A DNA stretch of 61,233 nucleotides from an uncultured Paracoccaceae bacterium (GCA_947500055.1 CANMQO010000002.1:628181-689413), one strand, 5' to 3'; positions 9,258-19,631 are shown, counted from the stretch's first letter. Program-made: numbers and translations. The notes: generated from the letters alone by a model not told the origin.

Positions 9258-10472
9258 ATGACTGCTCCAAAGAAAGTCGTTCTCGCCTATTCTGGCGGAC
9301 TTGATACCTCGATCATCCTGAAGTGGTTGCAGACAGAATATGACTGCGAGGTTGTGACCTTTACCGCTGATCTGGGTCAGGGCGAGGAGTTGGAGCCGGC
9401 CCGAAAAAAGGCCGAGATGATGGGTGCCTCAAGCATCTATATCGAAGATCTGCGTGAAGAGTTCGTGCGCGATTTCGTGTTTCCGATGTTCCGCGCGAAT
9501 GCACTGTATGAGGGCCTTTATCTTTTAGGCACATCGATCGCGCGTCCTCTGATCTCCAAACGTCTGGTCGAGATTGCTGCCGCCGAAGGCGCTGACGCGA
9601 TTTCCCATGGTGCGACAGGCAAGGGCAATGATCAGATCAGATTTGAACTGGCCGCATATGCGCTGAATCCCGAGATTAAGGTCGTCGCCCCGTGGCGCGA
9701 ATGGAATCTGGGCAGCCGTACCAAGCTGATCGATTTCGCCGAGAAACATCAGATCCCGATTGCAAAGGACAAACGCGGCGAGGCCCCGTTCAGCGTGGAT
9801 GCGAACCTGCTGCATACGTCATCCGAGGGCAAAATCCTCGAGGATCCGGCAGAGGAAGCACCGGAACACGTCTATCAGCGGACTGTTTCACCGGAAGAAG
9901 CGCCCGATCAGGCTGAGATGGTCGAAATCACCTTTGAAAAAGGCGATGCGGTCGCAATCAATGGTGAGGCGATGTCGCCCGCGACGATACTGACCAAGCT
10001 GAACGAATTGGGCGGCAAGCATGGCGTCGGTCGCCTTGATCTGGTGGAAAACCGGTTCATCGGGATGAAATCCCGAGGCATCTATGAAACACCCGGCGGC
10101 ACGGTCCTGCTGGAAGCCCATCGCGGCATTGAGCAGATCACGCTGGATAGCGGTGCCGGGCATCTGAAAGATAGCATTATGCCGCGTTATGCAGAGCTGA
10201 TCTATAACGGTTTCTGGTTCTCGCCCGAACGCGAGATGTTGCAGGCGCTCATCGACAAGTCACAGGAACATGTGTCCGGCACCGTCCGGGTGAAGCTGTA
10301 CAAAGGGTCCTGCGCTACAGTGGCCCGCTGGTCTGATGAAACGCTCTATTCCGAGGAACATGTAACCTTCGAGGATGACATGGGCGCCTATGACCAGACC
10401 GACGCACAAGGGTTCATTCAGTTGAACGCATTGCGTCTGAAACTGCTCGCCGCAAGGAACCGCCGGAGATGA
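9258..10472 (+). CDS. argG: Argininosuccinate synthase
   Basis: A 404-residue cytosolic enzyme that condenses citrulline and aspartate with ATP to argininosuccinate, the penultimate step of arginine synthesis. The ATP-binding motif AYSGGLDTS (residues 9-17) and the [11 protein letters not shown] motif of the family are intact, and the length is normal. The ATG is fixed by the family N-terminus and the AAGGG just upstream. It overlaps the following acetyltransferase gene by four bases (ATGA). Confidence 0.97.
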   Translation: MTAPKKVVLAYSGGLDTSIILKWLQTEYDCEVVTFTADLGQGEELEPARKKAEMMGASSIYIEDLREEFVRDFVFPMFRANALYEGLYLLGTSIARPLISKRLVEIAAAEGADAISHGATGKGNDQIRFELAAYALNPEIKVVAPWREWNLGSRTKLIDFAEKHQIPIAKDKRGEAPFSVDANLLHTSSEGKILEDPAEEAPEHVYQRTVSPEEAPDQAEMVEITFEKGDAVAINGEAMSPATILTKLNELGGKHGVGRLDLVENRFIGMKSRGIYETPGGTVLLEAHRGIEQITLDSGAGHLKDSIMPRYAELIYNGFWFSPEREMLQALIDKSQEHVSGTVRVKLYKGSCATVARWSDETLYSEEHVTFEDDMGAYDQTDAQGFIQLNALRLKLLAARNRRR

Positions 10473-10927
10473 TCGACATCCGCCCGATCACCATGGATGA
10501 CGTTGTGCCATTGCACAAAGTCACCGTGCGGGCGGATCAGGATCGGTTTATCGCGCCCAATGCCGTTACCATTGCGCAAGCTCGTTTTGAAACCGGCGCC
10601 TATGACTTTTGCCTTTGGGATGATGACACCCGCGTGGGACTGATGGCCCTGATCGACATGGCCGAACATGACGACCGGAGCGAGATTGACGCCCCCGATG
10701 CCGTCTATGTCTGGCGGCTACTGATCGGGACGGAGTTTCAGGGCAACGGATTTGGGTCCGCCGCTATGGCCTTTGCCGAGGACTGGGGCCGCAAACGCGG
10801 GCGGCGCTGCGTCCAGATTCAGGCAGTTGAGGATAACGCTGCGGCGATTGGCATGTATCAGTCGCTAGGCTATGCGCTGACAGGCAAGATGTCCGATGGC
10901 GAAGTGCAGTTGGAGAAGGTGCTCTAA
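10469..10927 (+). CDS. GNAT-family N-acetyltransferase
   Basis: A 152-residue single GNAT domain. The acetyl-CoA-binding region appears as [17 protein letters not shown] (a Q-x-x-G-x-G/A type loop), and the C-terminal strand has [18 protein letters not shown], typical of the fold. The acceptor is unknown; the resemblance is to spermidine/amino-group acetyltransferases. It starts within the argG stop (ATGA), so it is translated with argG. That by itself does not establish a role in arginine metabolism. Confidence 0.85.
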   Translation: MIDIRPITMDDVVPLHKVTVRADQDRFIAPNAVTIAQARFETGAYDFCLWDDDTRVGLMALIDMAEHDDRSEIDAPDAVYVWRLLIGTEFQGNGFGSAAMAFAEDWGRKRGRRCVQIQAVEDNAAAIGMYQSLGYALTGKMSDGEVQLEKVL

Positions 10928-10987
10928 CAGGTCACCCAGCGTCAGGGTTGCAGATATTGGATTACCTCCCTACCGATTGAGTAAATC

Positions 10988-11290
10988 ATGAGGGAGGATG
11001 GTTTGGATATTTCGGAAATCGCGGGGCGAATGCAGCAGGGGCTGTCGACGCGGCAGTTTGATGGCAGTCTGAAGTTTGATTGCGGCAAGGATGGTGTCAT
11101 CGTTCTGGCCGATAATACCGTGAGCCGCGACGACCGGGACACCGATTGCACAATCAGGATCACCCAGTCAAACCTTGCCAAGCTGATCACCGGCAAGCTG
11201 AACCCAATGACCGGCGTCATGATGGGGAAGCTGAAAGTGTCAGGCGATGCCCGCGTGGCGATGAAACTGGGCGAGTTGTTACAGGCCTAG
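10988..11290 (+). CDS. SCP2 sterol-carrier-domain protein
   Basis: A small single-domain SCP2-like lipid-binding protein (100 residues). The LNPMTGVMMGKLKVSGD stretch followed by AMKLGELL is the hallmark C-terminal part of the family. The start is uncertain. The ATG at 10988 has no ribosome binding site, whereas TTG at 11003 has GGGAGG five bases upstream and would give 95 residues, closer to the usual bacterial SCP2 length. The ligand is unknown. Its last four bases overlap the convergent sulfotransferase-like gene. Confidence 0.8.
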   Translation: MREDGLDISEIAGRMQQGLSTRQFDGSLKFDCGKDGVIVLADNTVSRDDRDTDCTIRITQSNLAKLITGKLNPMTGVMMGKLKVSGDARVAMKLGELLQA

Positions 11291-11985
11291 AGTTTCCGTG
11301 CCGCCAAAGCGTCGTAATACGGCAACGCATTGTCCAGCAAGCTGTCGTAGGGCGGATCGACTCTGGGCAATGGCCCTTCAGCCCCAGCAAATCCAGTGCT
11401 TTTATGCACAGTCTCATACCAGTGCTTGGCCCAGACCCCGTCGTCTTTACGGGCCCCGGCGGGCCATGACAGCATCGCGGGATCGAATGGCAAGCCAATG
11501 GCATCGCAGAGTTTCACCAACATGCCCTTTGGGTCGGTCCGGATGTCTGCGCTGTCGATCACAACCCCGCCCAGCGCATTGTAAATTGCCGCTTGCTGCG
11601 GGAATCCGATATCTTCCAACGTCATTTCATCGCGCTTGGCCCCATAACTGGCGATCACCCGCGCCGGGTGTCTGATGAGGTGCACATGCACACAGTCCTG
11701 CGCCCAATCCAGCGGAAAGCCATCGATCATGTGATGCGGCATATGCTTCATGTAAAAGTGCTGCTTTCCACCGGGAATTGGCCCGATGCAAAGCTGCGCC
11801 ACGATCTGCGCGTCAGTTTCATGCGCCGCGATGATATCGTCCGTCATCGGGTGATCCAGCCCGGTCGCCGCCAGGTAAGGGGCATAGAACGGCTCGTCCC
11901 AGATGGCAAAATCCGCCCTGTTGCCAAAGGCATACATCATTGCCGTCGACAGGTTGCGCGGCCCGGACCACATTGCAAGCCTCAC
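11287..11985 (-). CDS. Sulfotransferase-like P-loop protein
   Basis: A 232-residue protein. The N-terminus MWSGPRNLSTAMMYAF resembles the 5'-phosphosulfate-binding loop of sulfotransferases, and HVHLIRHPARVIASYG resembles the 3'-phosphate-binding strand and loop (R-D/H-P...S). Whether it really transfers sulfate from PAPS is uncertain. The start is GTG at 11985, overlapping the stop of the upstream aminotransferase gene (GTGA), so the two are translationally coupled. As I recall, plant 'BCAT-like' proteins fuse these two domains, which supports a shared role. Confidence 0.75.
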   Translation of the reverse strand: MRLAMWSGPRNLSTAMMYAFGNRADFAIWDEPFYAPYLAATGLDHPMTDDIIAAHETDAQIVAQLCIGPIPGGKQHFYMKHMPHHMIDGFPLDWAQDCVHVHLIRHPARVIASYGAKRDEMTLEDIGFPQQAAIYNALGGVVIDSADIRTDPKGMLVKLCDAIGLPFDPAMLSWPAGARKDDGVWAKHWYETVHKSTGFAGAEGPLPRVDPPYDSLLDNALPYYDALAARKL

Positions 11986-12881
11986 GAGCGGTCTACCAGG
12001 TCCTTGTAGAGGCCGCGCAGGCGTTTGGTCATTGGGCCCAATTCGCCCGTACCGATTAGACGTCCATCGATGGTGCTGACGGGGGTCTGCGCGCCGAACG
12101 TGCCAGTCAGAAAAGCCTCATCAGCGGCGTAAGTATCAACCAGGCTGTAGTTTCGTTCATGAATTGGGATATCATTGGCCCGGCACAGATCGATCACCTT
12201 TTGCCTTGTTATGCCGTTCATGCAGTAATCCCCGGTGGATGTCCAAACCGCCCCGTTTTTGACAATGAAGAAGTTGCAGGCGTTGGTCGTATTCACGAAC
12301 CCATGCACATCCAGCATCAGCGCCTCATCCGCCCCCGCCTTTTGCGCGGCAATACAGGCAAGGATGCAGTTCAGCTTCGAATGGCTGTTAAGCTTCGGGT
12401 CTTGTGTCATCGGCAAACCCCGTTGGTGTGGGACCGTGGCCAATGTGATGGGGCGCGGGATTTTCGGCTGGGAATGTTCCATTATGATCACGAAAGTCGG
12501 CCCTTGCCGGGACAGGCCGGGATGCTGAAAAGGCCTCGTTTTGATGCCCCGCGTCACCATTAACCGGGCATGGGCATCGGTGGTCATCTTGTTCGCCTCT
12601 TGCGTCGCCAGCAGCGCCTGCACCACCCCGGCGCGATCCATCCCGATTTCCAGATCAATGGCTTTCGCCGCTTCAAACAGCCGATCGATATGTTCGTCGA
12701 TAAACGCCCATTTACCATCGTAAAGCCGCAACCCTTCCCACACGCCGTCACCCAGCATGAAACCGCTATCGTAGACGCTGACCGTTGCTTCGGCCTTTGG
12801 CACGATCCGACCATCAACATAGATCAGGATGCTGTCATTGCGGGCATCTTCTTCTGCCTGATGGGTGGTTACGTCGCTCAT
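11982..12881 (-). CDS. Class IV PLP aminotransferase (BCAT/D-amino acid transaminase-like)
   Basis: A 299-residue fold-type IV PLP enzyme. The N-terminal IYVDGRIVPKAEATVSVYDSGFMLGDGVWEG is diagnostic. The probable PLP lysine is in LNSHSKLN, and EALMLDVHGFVNTTNACNFF is the usual strand after it (with NTT where ilvE has EGAGEN). The substrate could be branched-chain amino acids, D-amino acids or another amine. The ATG at 12881 has GGAGG upstream; a much longer upstream frame has no similarity. Coupled to the sulfotransferase-like gene. Confidence 0.85.
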   Translation of the reverse strand: MSDVTTHQAEEDARNDSILIYVDGRIVPKAEATVSVYDSGFMLGDGVWEGLRLYDGKWAFIDEHIDRLFEAAKAIDLEIGMDRAGVVQALLATQEANKMTTDAHARLMVTRGIKTRPFQHPGLSRQGPTFVIIMEHSQPKIPRPITLATVPHQRGLPMTQDPKLNSHSKLNCILACIAAQKAGADEALMLDVHGFVNTTNACNFFIVKNGAVWTSTGDYCMNGITRQKVIDLCRANDIPIHERNYSLVDTYAADEAFLTGTFGAQTPVSTIDGRLIGTGELGPMTKRLRGLYKDLVDRS

Positions 12882-13011
12882 CTTTTTCCTCCGTTTGGGG
12901 CACGCTAGGGCAGCGTTTGTAATGTTCCAAGAGGTAAACAGCGCGTGAGTATCGCCCATCTTGATTGCCTGCTCGACCGAAAGCCTGAAAGGGTGTCCGC
13001 AAAGGAGAATT

Positions 13012-13644
13012 ATGATGTTGAAACCTGTTGTCTTGGCGCTTGCCCTGCTGCCCATCGGCCAGATTGCCGCCGCCGAGGATATCAAAACCGCAGTTCTGGC
13101 CGGGGGATGTTTCTGGTGCATCGAAAGCGATTTCGAGAAGATCAACGGCGTCAGCGAAGTGGTGTCCGGCTATACCGGTGGCACAACGACCAACCCGACC
13201 TACAAAACGCTGCGCGGCTCCGGCCATTACGAGGCGGTCGAAATCACCTATGATGCGGATGTTGTCAGCTATGCCCAGCTATTGCATGCGTTCTTTCGGT
13301 CCGTCGATCCAACAGATGATGGTGGTCAATTCTGTGACCGGGGTGAGAGTTACCGAACAGCGATCTTTACCTCTGACCCTGAAGAGCGTGAACTGGCAGC
13401 GGCCGCGAAATCCACAGCCCAGCAAGCCCTCGGACAAACGATAGTGACCCCGATCTTGAATGCGGCGCCTTTTTACGAGGCGGAAGCCTATCATCAGGAT
13501 TACTACCGTGGCACATCAACCATTCTGACCCGACGCGGCCCAAAAAAACAAAGTGATGCATATGCATTTTACCGCGAATCCTGCGGCCGCGATGCGCGGG
13601 TGCTGGAGCTTTGGGGTGACGCCGCCCCGTTTGCTCAAAAGTGA
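13012..13644 (+). CDS. msrA: Peptide methionine-S-sulfoxide reductase MsrA, exported form
   Basis: MsrA reduces the S-epimer of methionine sulfoxide in proteins. The catalytic motif GCFWC is present, as are the GYTGG and YHQDYY family motifs. Residues 1 to about 21 ([22 protein letters not shown]) form a typical Sec signal peptide, so this copy probably works in the periplasm. AGGAGAATT precedes two adjacent ATGs (13012 and 13015); either could be used. The 3' end overlaps the convergent ribokinase gene by ten bases. Confidence 0.9.
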   Translation: MMLKPVVLALALLPIGQIAAAEDIKTAVLAGGCFWCIESDFEKINGVSEVVSGYTGGTTTNPTYKTLRGSGHYEAVEITYDADVVSYAQLLHAFFRSVDPTDDGGQFCDRGESYRTAIFTSDPEERELAAAAKSTAQQALGQTIVTPILNAAPFYEAEAYHQDYYRGTSTILTRRGPKKQSDAYAFYRESCGRDARVLELWGDAAPFAQK

Positions 13645-14501
13645 AAGGCGTGCACCTCAGACAGGTCGGGAATAACATCTGCGGTCCCATGTCGGGTGAC
13701 CATCAACGCACCTGCCTTAATGGCGAGCGCAATGGCCTGACCCATCGGCATACCCCGGTCGAGACCAGCAAGAACGTAACCGGTGAATGTGTCCCCGGCC
13801 CCGGTTGTATCCACCGGTTCCACCTTGATCGCATCGAAATGTTCGACGCTGCTGCGGCCATACCAATCAGCCCCGCCCGCGCCCAACGTCACGATGACAT
13901 CCCGCACCGGCAGATCACCGGGGGATTGACCAGTCGCTTGCATTAATTGTTCGGCCTCAACCGCGTTCAAGATCAGAAAATCAAGATACGGCATGACAGC
14001 CAGAACCCTCTCGGCATCAAAAGGGGCAGCAGCATATGCAACTTGCAGTCCCATCTTTTTGCCAAGTTCAGCCGCCGTCCTTTGCAGATTGGTTTCGTTC
14101 TGAATGATCAGCCAGTCGCCCGTTTGCGCCTCGGCCATGGCGGTTTGCAGGGTGGCGTGGGGAATTTCAGCATTGGCCCCCGGATGCAGAATAATTGCGT
14201 TCTCACCCTGTGGATCAACCATGATGATGGCTTGCGCTGTCTCTGTTTCGATCTCGGCAATGTTGCTGGTCCCAACCCCATATTCCAGCAATCGTTCTGC
14301 GGCCCAATGCCCATCCGGTCCAACAGCCCCAATATGCTTCACCTCAGCGGCGGCGCGGGCTGCGGCAACAGACATGTTGGCCCCTTTGCCGCCCAGAAAT
14401 GTCTGGCGACCTGTTGAGCTAAGCGTTTCGCCAGGGGCGGGAATACGCGGGACGGCATAGACAATATCCGCATTGATCGAGCCGAGATTCCAGATTGCCA
14501 T
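13635..14501 (-). CDS. rbsK: PfkB-family sugar kinase, probable ribokinase
   Basis: A 288-residue PfkB-family kinase. The N-terminal signature [14 protein letters not shown] and C-terminal [20 protein letters not shown] (catalytic Asp and anion hole) are intact and look most like ribokinase, which phosphorylates D-ribose. No ribose transporter or isomerase is next to it, so the substrate is an inference. The ATG overlaps the maeB stop by one base (TGATG). Confidence 0.85.
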   Translation of the reverse strand: MAIWNLGSINADIVYAVPRIPAPGETLSSTGRQTFLGGKGANMSVAAARAAAEVKHIGAVGPDGHWAAERLLEYGVGTSNIAEIETETAQAIIMVDPQGENAIILHPGANAEIPHATLQTAMAEAQTGDWLIIQNETNLQRTAAELGKKMGLQVAYAAAPFDAERVLAVMPYLDFLILNAVEAEQLMQATGQSPGDLPVRDVIVTLGAGGADWYGRSSVEHFDAIKVEPVDTTGAGDTFTGYVLAGLDRGMPMGQAIALAIKAGALMVTRHGTADVIPDLSEVHAFHF

Positions 14502-16756
14502 CAGTCCACCTTACATGCTGCGATAACGGCCATATTGAGGATGTCATTGACGGTTGAGACGGTTGAGCAGACCTGGATCGGCTTGCCAATTCCTGAAAGG
14601 ATTGGCCCAATCACCGTCGCCCCTGCCATTTCCTGCATCAGCTTGACCGAGATCGAGGCCGAATGTCTGGCGGGCACGACAAGAACGTTGGCAGGGCCGG
14701 TCAGCCGTTGGAACGGGTAGTTTTCCTGTGCCTGGGCGTTGAGGGCCACATCGACCGTCATCTCGCCTTCATATTCGAAATCGGCCTTTCGGGCATCCAG
14801 CACTTTTGGCGCCTGATGCATCTTCTCTGCCCGTTCTGAAACTGGATAACCGAAGGTTGAGAAAGACAGGAAGGCAACACGAGGCTCCAGACCCAATGCC
14901 CGCGCCACAGATGCGCCCCGTTCGGCAATATCCGCCAGATCATTCTCATCCGGCCATTCATGCACCAGCGTGTCCGATATCAAAACGATACGCCCGTTAT
15001 GGAGTACCGCAGTTACGCCAACAGCCCCGTCATGTGGCTGTGCATCGAAAACGTGGTTGATCAGTTCAAGGATATGAGCCGACTTCCGGGTGGCCCCGGT
15101 GACCATCCCGTCCGCGTGTCCATGGGCCAGCATCAATGCCGCAAAAACGTGCCGGTCGCGCGCTGCCATCCGGTGAACGTCCTGGGCATCAAAACCCTTG
15201 CGTTGCAGGCGATCGTAAAGGAAATTCTTGTAGGTTTCGAGATGCGGGGTGTTGGCCGCGTTGACGACTTCAAGCTCAGCAAACGCTTCGGGTAGACCCT
15301 CTGCCGTCAGCTTTTCCTTCACATCATCGTCGCGCCCCACGACCAGCGCCTTGCCCATGCCAGAGCGTTGATAAAGGACGGCTGCGCGCAATACGCGGGG
15401 GTCGTCACCTTCGGCGAAGACAAGCGTTGATTGGTTGGCGCGTGCACGTGCATTGAGGCTACGCAGGATGGATTGCGTCGGATCCATTCGGGATTTCAAT
15501 GACAGTTCATAGGCATCCATATCCACAATAGGCCTGCGGGCGACGCCGGTCTTCATACCTGCCTGTGCAACTGCCGTGGGGATGCGGTGGATCAGGCGCG
15601 GGTCGAATGGGGTTGGAATGATATAATCGCGTCCGAATGTCAGCTTCTTGCCATATGCCATGGCAACTTCATCAGGCACATCCTCACGCGCGAGTGCGGC
15701 GAGCGCTTCGGCGCAGGCGATCTTCATCTCGTCATTGATGGCGCGGGCGTGGATATCCAGCGCACCCCGGAACAGATATGGGAAACCAAGCACGTTATTG
15801 ACCTGATTGGGATAATCGCTGCGGCCTGTGGCAACGATGGCGTCCTCGCGGACGGCATGTGCGTCCTCGGGTGTGATTTCCGGATCCGGATTGGCCATGG
15901 CGAAGATAACCGGATTATCGGCCATGTTTGAAACCATTTCCTGGGTCACGGCCCCCTTGGCACTGACGCCAAGAAACACGTCGCAGCCTTTCATCGCATC
16001 CGCCAGTGAGCGCGCTTTGGTATTGGCGGCATGGGCTGACTTCCATTGGTTCATACCTTCGGTGCGACCCTGATAAATGACGCCCTTGGTATCCGCCATG
16101 ATACAGTTGTCATGTTTGGCGCCCATCGCCTTGAGCAATTCAAGGCAAGCAATTCCCGCTGCGCCTGCCCCGTTGAGAACGATTTTGACGTCCTCTATCT
16201 TCTTGCCGGAAAGGTGCAGCGCGTTCAGCAGACCCGCCGCACAAATCACCGCCGTGCCGTGCTGATCATCGTGAAACACCGGGATGTCCATCTGCTCTTT
16301 CAGCGTCTGTTCGATGATAAAACATTCGGGGGCTTTGATATCTTCGAGGTTGATGCCGCCAAAGGTGGGCCCCATCAGGCGCACGGCTTCAATGAACTTG
16401 TCCGGGTCTTCGGTATCCAGCTCGATATCGATTGAGTTCACGTCGGCGAACCGTTTGAACAGAACAGATTTCCCCTCCATCACCGGTTTACTGCCCAGCG
16501 CACCAAGATTGCCAAGGCCAAGGACGGCTGTGCCGTTTGAGATGACGGCAACCAGATTACCCTTGTTTGTATAATCATAGGCCGTGGATGGATCGGCTGC
16601 GATTTCCTCACATGGGATGGCAACGCCCGGGGAATAGGCCAGCGACAGATCGCGCTGGGTTGTCATGGGAACGGTGGCCTGAATCTCCCATTTGCCGGGG
16701 CTGGGCTGCATGTGAAATTGCAATGCGTCTTCACGCGTGAGTTTATTCTTTGGCAT
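14501..16756 (-). CDS. maeB: NADP-dependent malic enzyme with phosphotransacetylase-like domain
   Basis: A 751-residue two-domain protein. The N-terminal malic-enzyme part (to about 430) contains YTNKGNLVAVISNGTAVLGLGNLG and FHDDQHGTA. The C-terminal 320 residues resemble phosphate acetyltransferase, which in MaeB enzymes is usually regulatory. It decarboxylates malate to pyruvate with reduction of NADP. I chose the ATG at 16756 (MPKNKLTREDALQFH) with GGGGACAGG before it. A longer frame upstream has no family similarity. Divergent from mutS. Confidence 0.93.
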   Translation of the reverse strand: MPKNKLTREDALQFHMQPSPGKWEIQATVPMTTQRDLSLAYSPGVAIPCEEIAADPSTAYDYTNKGNLVAVISNGTAVLGLGNLGALGSKPVMEGKSVLFKRFADVNSIDIELDTEDPDKFIEAVRLMGPTFGGINLEDIKAPECFIIEQTLKEQMDIPVFHDDQHGTAVICAAGLLNALHLSGKKIEDVKIVLNGAGAAGIACLELLKAMGAKHDNCIMADTKGVIYQGRTEGMNQWKSAHAANTKARSLADAMKGCDVFLGVSAKGAVTQEMVSNMADNPVIFAMANPDPEITPEDAHAVREDAIVATGRSDYPNQVNNVLGFPYLFRGALDIHARAINDEMKIACAEALAALAREDVPDEVAMAYGKKLTFGRDYIIPTPFDPRLIHRIPTAVAQAGMKTGVARRPIVDMDAYELSLKSRMDPTQSILRSLNARARANQSTLVFAEGDDPRVLRAAVLYQRSGMGKALVVGRDDDVKEKLTAEGLPEAFAELEVVNAANTPHLETYKNFLYDRLQRKGFDAQDVHRMAARDRHVFAALMLAHGHADGMVTGATRKSAHILELINHVFDAQPHDGAVGVTAVLHNGRIVLISDTLVHEWPDENDLADIAERGASVARALGLEPRVAFLSFSTFGYPVSERAEKMHQAPKVLDARKADFEYEGEMTVDVALNAQAQENYPFQRLTGPANVLVVPARHSASISVKLMQEMAGATVIGPILSGIGKPIQVCSTVSTVNDILNMAVIAACKVD

Positions 16757-16878
16757 CCTGTCCCCCGTTTCGGTCCACAAGACATAACGGGTTCTGGAAT
16801 GGGGCTGCAACGGGTTGATTTCGGGGTTTCGCCGCAAACATGGCCTGTTAATGTGCGGCTGATGATCCCGGGGGATGC

Positions 16879-19506
16879 ATGAGCACTACAAAAGCCACTG
16901 TTACGCCCATGATGGCGCAATATCTTGAGATCAAGGCGCAATATCCGGATGCTTTGCTGTTTTACCGGATGGGCGACTTTTACGAGATGTTTTTTGACGA
17001 CGCAGTGGCGGCGGCAGAGGCATTGGACATCGCCCTGACGAAACGCGGCAAGCATGATGATCAGGACATTCCGATGTGTGGAGTGCCACATCACGCCGCA
17101 GAGGGGTATTTTCTGACCCTGATCCGCAGGGGATTTCGCGTAGCGGTCTGCGAGCAAATGGAAAGCCCGGCGGAGGCGAAAAAGCGCGGCTATAAGGCGG
17201 TAGTCAAGCGTGAGGTTGTCCGGTTGGTGACACCCGGAACGTTGACCGAGGATTCACTGCTTGATGCGCGCCGGCACAATTTTCTAGCGGCGTTTCATCT
17301 GGTACGGAATGAGGGCGCGCTGGCGTGGGTTGATATCTCAACCGGGGCCTTTCACGTGATGCCCTGTGCGGGGGCGACCTTGGGTCCGGAACTGGCCCGG
17401 CTCACCCCCCGCGAGGTGATTGTTGTGGATGGGTCCGAGGCGGATTGGACCGGCATTGTGTCAGACACAGGTGCCGTCTTAACGACGCTGGGTGCTGCGG
17501 CATTTGACAGTACGGCTGGGGCCAAGCGGTTGTGTTCGCTTTATAAAGTCGGCTCTCTGGACGCGTTTGGCAGCTTTGGCCGGGCCGAGATTGCAGCTAT
17601 GTCTGCAGTCGCCGAATATCTTGAGATTACCCAAAAGGGTAACCTGCCCCTGCTGCGTCCGCCCGTGCTCGAGGGTCAGTCAGCAGCGATGCAGATTGAC
17701 GCTGCCACCCGCAAATCGCTGGAGCTGACCCAAGCCATGGGCGGCGGGCGGCAAGGATCACTGCTGCACAGCATTGACCGGACCCTGACCGCTGGCGGGG
17801 CGCGTCTGTTGGAGCGGCGATTGGCCTCGCCTTCCTGCGCGTTGTCAGTGATTGCTGCGCGTCAGGACGCCGTTGGGTTTCTGGCAGAGCAGAACCGGCT
17901 GACAGCAGATATTCGTGATCAGCTGCGCGGGGTCCATGACCTTGATCGTGCCTTGTCCAGGCTGGCCCTGGATCGCGGTGGCCCACGGGATATGGCAGCC
18001 ATTCGGAATACCCTTGGGCAGGCTGTGGCTTTGGCCGGGACGTTGCCGGGCGAGATGCCTGATCTGTTGACGACGGCTGCCGCCGATTTGACCGGGCATG
18101 ATGAACTGCTGGGACTGTTGGACGAGGCGCTGATCGCGGAGCCGCCACTGCTGGCCCGCGATGGCGGTTTCATTGCGCCGGGATATGACACGGAACTGGA
18201 TGACGTGCGCAAATTGCGCGATGAGGGTCGGTCCGTCATCGCCGGAATGCAGGCGCAATATGTCGAGATGTCTGGCGTTACATCGCTGAAGATAAAGCAT
18301 AATAATGTGTTGGGTTACTTCATCGAAACGACCGCGACCCATGCCGAAAAGATGCTGGCGGATGATCGGTTTATCCACCGCCAGACCACGGCCAATCAGG
18401 TGCGGTTTACCACGGTAGAACTGTCTGAGATTGAGACGCGCATTCTGAATGCAGGTGGTCGCGCTCTGGAGATTGAAAAGACCCTATATGCCAATCTGAC
18501 CAAGGCCATTGTGGCCGAGGCCGGACCGCTGGGCGCGCTGGCGCGGGCATTGGCAGAGATTGATCTGGCCGCGGCCATGGCGCATCTGGCTGTTACGGAA
18601 AACTGGACCCGCCCCAAGATTGATAACAGTCGCGCCTTTGAAATTTCAGGCGGCCGGCATCCGGTAGTTGAGGCTGCTTTGCAAAGGGACGGTGCGCCAT
18701 TCGTCGCGAATGATTGTGGGCTGACGGAGGCGCCGATCTGGTTGCTGACCGGGCCGAATATGGCGGGTAAGTCCACGTTTTTAAGGCAAAATGCGCTGCT
18801 GGCGATACTCGCGCAGATGGGCAGTTTTGTTCCGGCTGAAGCTGCGCATATCGGTATCGTCAGCCAGATTTTCAGCCGCGTCGGCGCGTCCGATGATCTG
18901 GCGCGAGGCCGGTCGACATTCATGGTTGAGATGGTGGAAACAGCGGCGATCTTGAATCAGGCAGATGATCGGGCATTGGTTATTCTGGATGAGATCGGGC
19001 GCGGTACGGCGACCTATGATGGGCTTTCGATTGCCTGGGCGACATTAGAGCATTTGCATGATGTGAACCGCTGCCGTGCGCTGTTTGCCACCCATTACCA
19101 CGAGATGTCTGCCCTATCGAATAAGTTGCAAGGTGTTGAAAACGCTACCGTTTCTGTGAAGGAATGGGAAGGTGATGTGATTTTCCTGCATGAGGTGAAG
19201 CGTGGCACGGCGGATCGCAGTTATGGCGTGCAGGTCGCCCGATTGGCCGGTCTGCCGCCGGCTGTTGTAGAGCGGGCCAAGGTAGTTTTGGAAGCGCTGG
19301 AAAAAGGTGAACGGGAAGGCGGTGGCGCGCAGAAGGCGATTATCGATGATCTGCCATTGTTTTCAGCGACGCCTGCCCCGGCGCCCATAAAAACAAAGGA
19401 ATCCGACGTGGAAGAACGCCTGAAAGCAATCCTGCCGGATGAGCTGACGCCAAAGGCGGCGTTGGAGCTGGTTTATGAATTACGGGGCCTTTTGGGGGAC
19501 GCGTAA
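16879..19506 (+). CDS. mutS: DNA mismatch repair protein MutS
   Basis: A full-length MutS (875 residues) that recognises mismatches and starts methyl-independent or strand-directed repair. The mismatch-binding motif is within FYRMGDFYEMF (residues 29-39). The ATPase has Walker A TGPNMAGKST near residue 630, Walker B ALVILDEIGRGT, and the ATHYHEM motif. A GGGGG stretch precedes the ATG. Divergent from maeB. No mutL is nearby, which is normal in this group. Confidence 0.97.
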   Translation: MSTTKATVTPMMAQYLEIKAQYPDALLFYRMGDFYEMFFDDAVAAAEALDIALTKRGKHDDQDIPMCGVPHHAAEGYFLTLIRRGFRVAVCEQMESPAEAKKRGYKAVVKREVVRLVTPGTLTEDSLLDARRHNFLAAFHLVRNEGALAWVDISTGAFHVMPCAGATLGPELARLTPREVIVVDGSEADWTGIVSDTGAVLTTLGAAAFDSTAGAKRLCSLYKVGSLDAFGSFGRAEIAAMSAVAEYLEITQKGNLPLLRPPVLEGQSAAMQIDAATRKSLELTQAMGGGRQGSLLHSIDRTLTAGGARLLERRLASPSCALSVIAARQDAVGFLAEQNRLTADIRDQLRGVHDLDRALSRLALDRGGPRDMAAIRNTLGQAVALAGTLPGEMPDLLTTAAADLTGHDELLGLLDEALIAEPPLLARDGGFIAPGYDTELDDVRKLRDEGRSVIAGMQAQYVEMSGVTSLKIKHNNVLGYFIETTATHAEKMLADDRFIHRQTTANQVRFTTVELSEIETRILNAGGRALEIEKTLYANLTKAIVAEAGPLGALARALAEIDLAAAMAHLAVTENWTRPKIDNSRAFEISGGRHPVVEAALQRDGAPFVANDCGLTEAPIWLLTGPNMAGKSTFLRQNALLAILAQMGSFVPAEAAHIGIVSQIFSRVGASDDLARGRSTFMVEMVETAAILNQADDRALVILDEIGRGTATYDGLSIAWATLEHLHDVNRCRALFATHYHEMSALSNKLQGVENATVSVKEWEGDVIFLHEVKRGTADRSYGVQVARLAGLPPAVVERAKVVLEALEKGEREGGGAQKAIIDDLPLFSATPAPAPIKTKESDVEERLKAILPDELTPKAALELVYELRGLLGDA

Positions 19507-19593
19507 GGGTGTTGCGTGACCCCCACCGAACGGCGGTTTTCGCGAAATTCGGCGAATCGTAGGTTAACGCCCTATTTTGTTGGGATTTTGCCG

Positions 19594-19631
19594 GTCGGCA
19601 AAGCGTCGGCGATGCGTCGGCAAAACGTCGG
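19594..19631 (+). repeat. Tandem 11 bp repeats, consensus GTCGGCRAWRC
   Basis: In the spacer between the convergent mutS and TPM genes, three 11 bp units start at 19594, 19605 and 19616, followed by a partial unit at 19627. The GTCGGC core is invariant in the three full units and the spacing is one helical turn. The unit is not a multiple of three and there is no reading frame here. The function is unknown. Confidence 0.7.
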
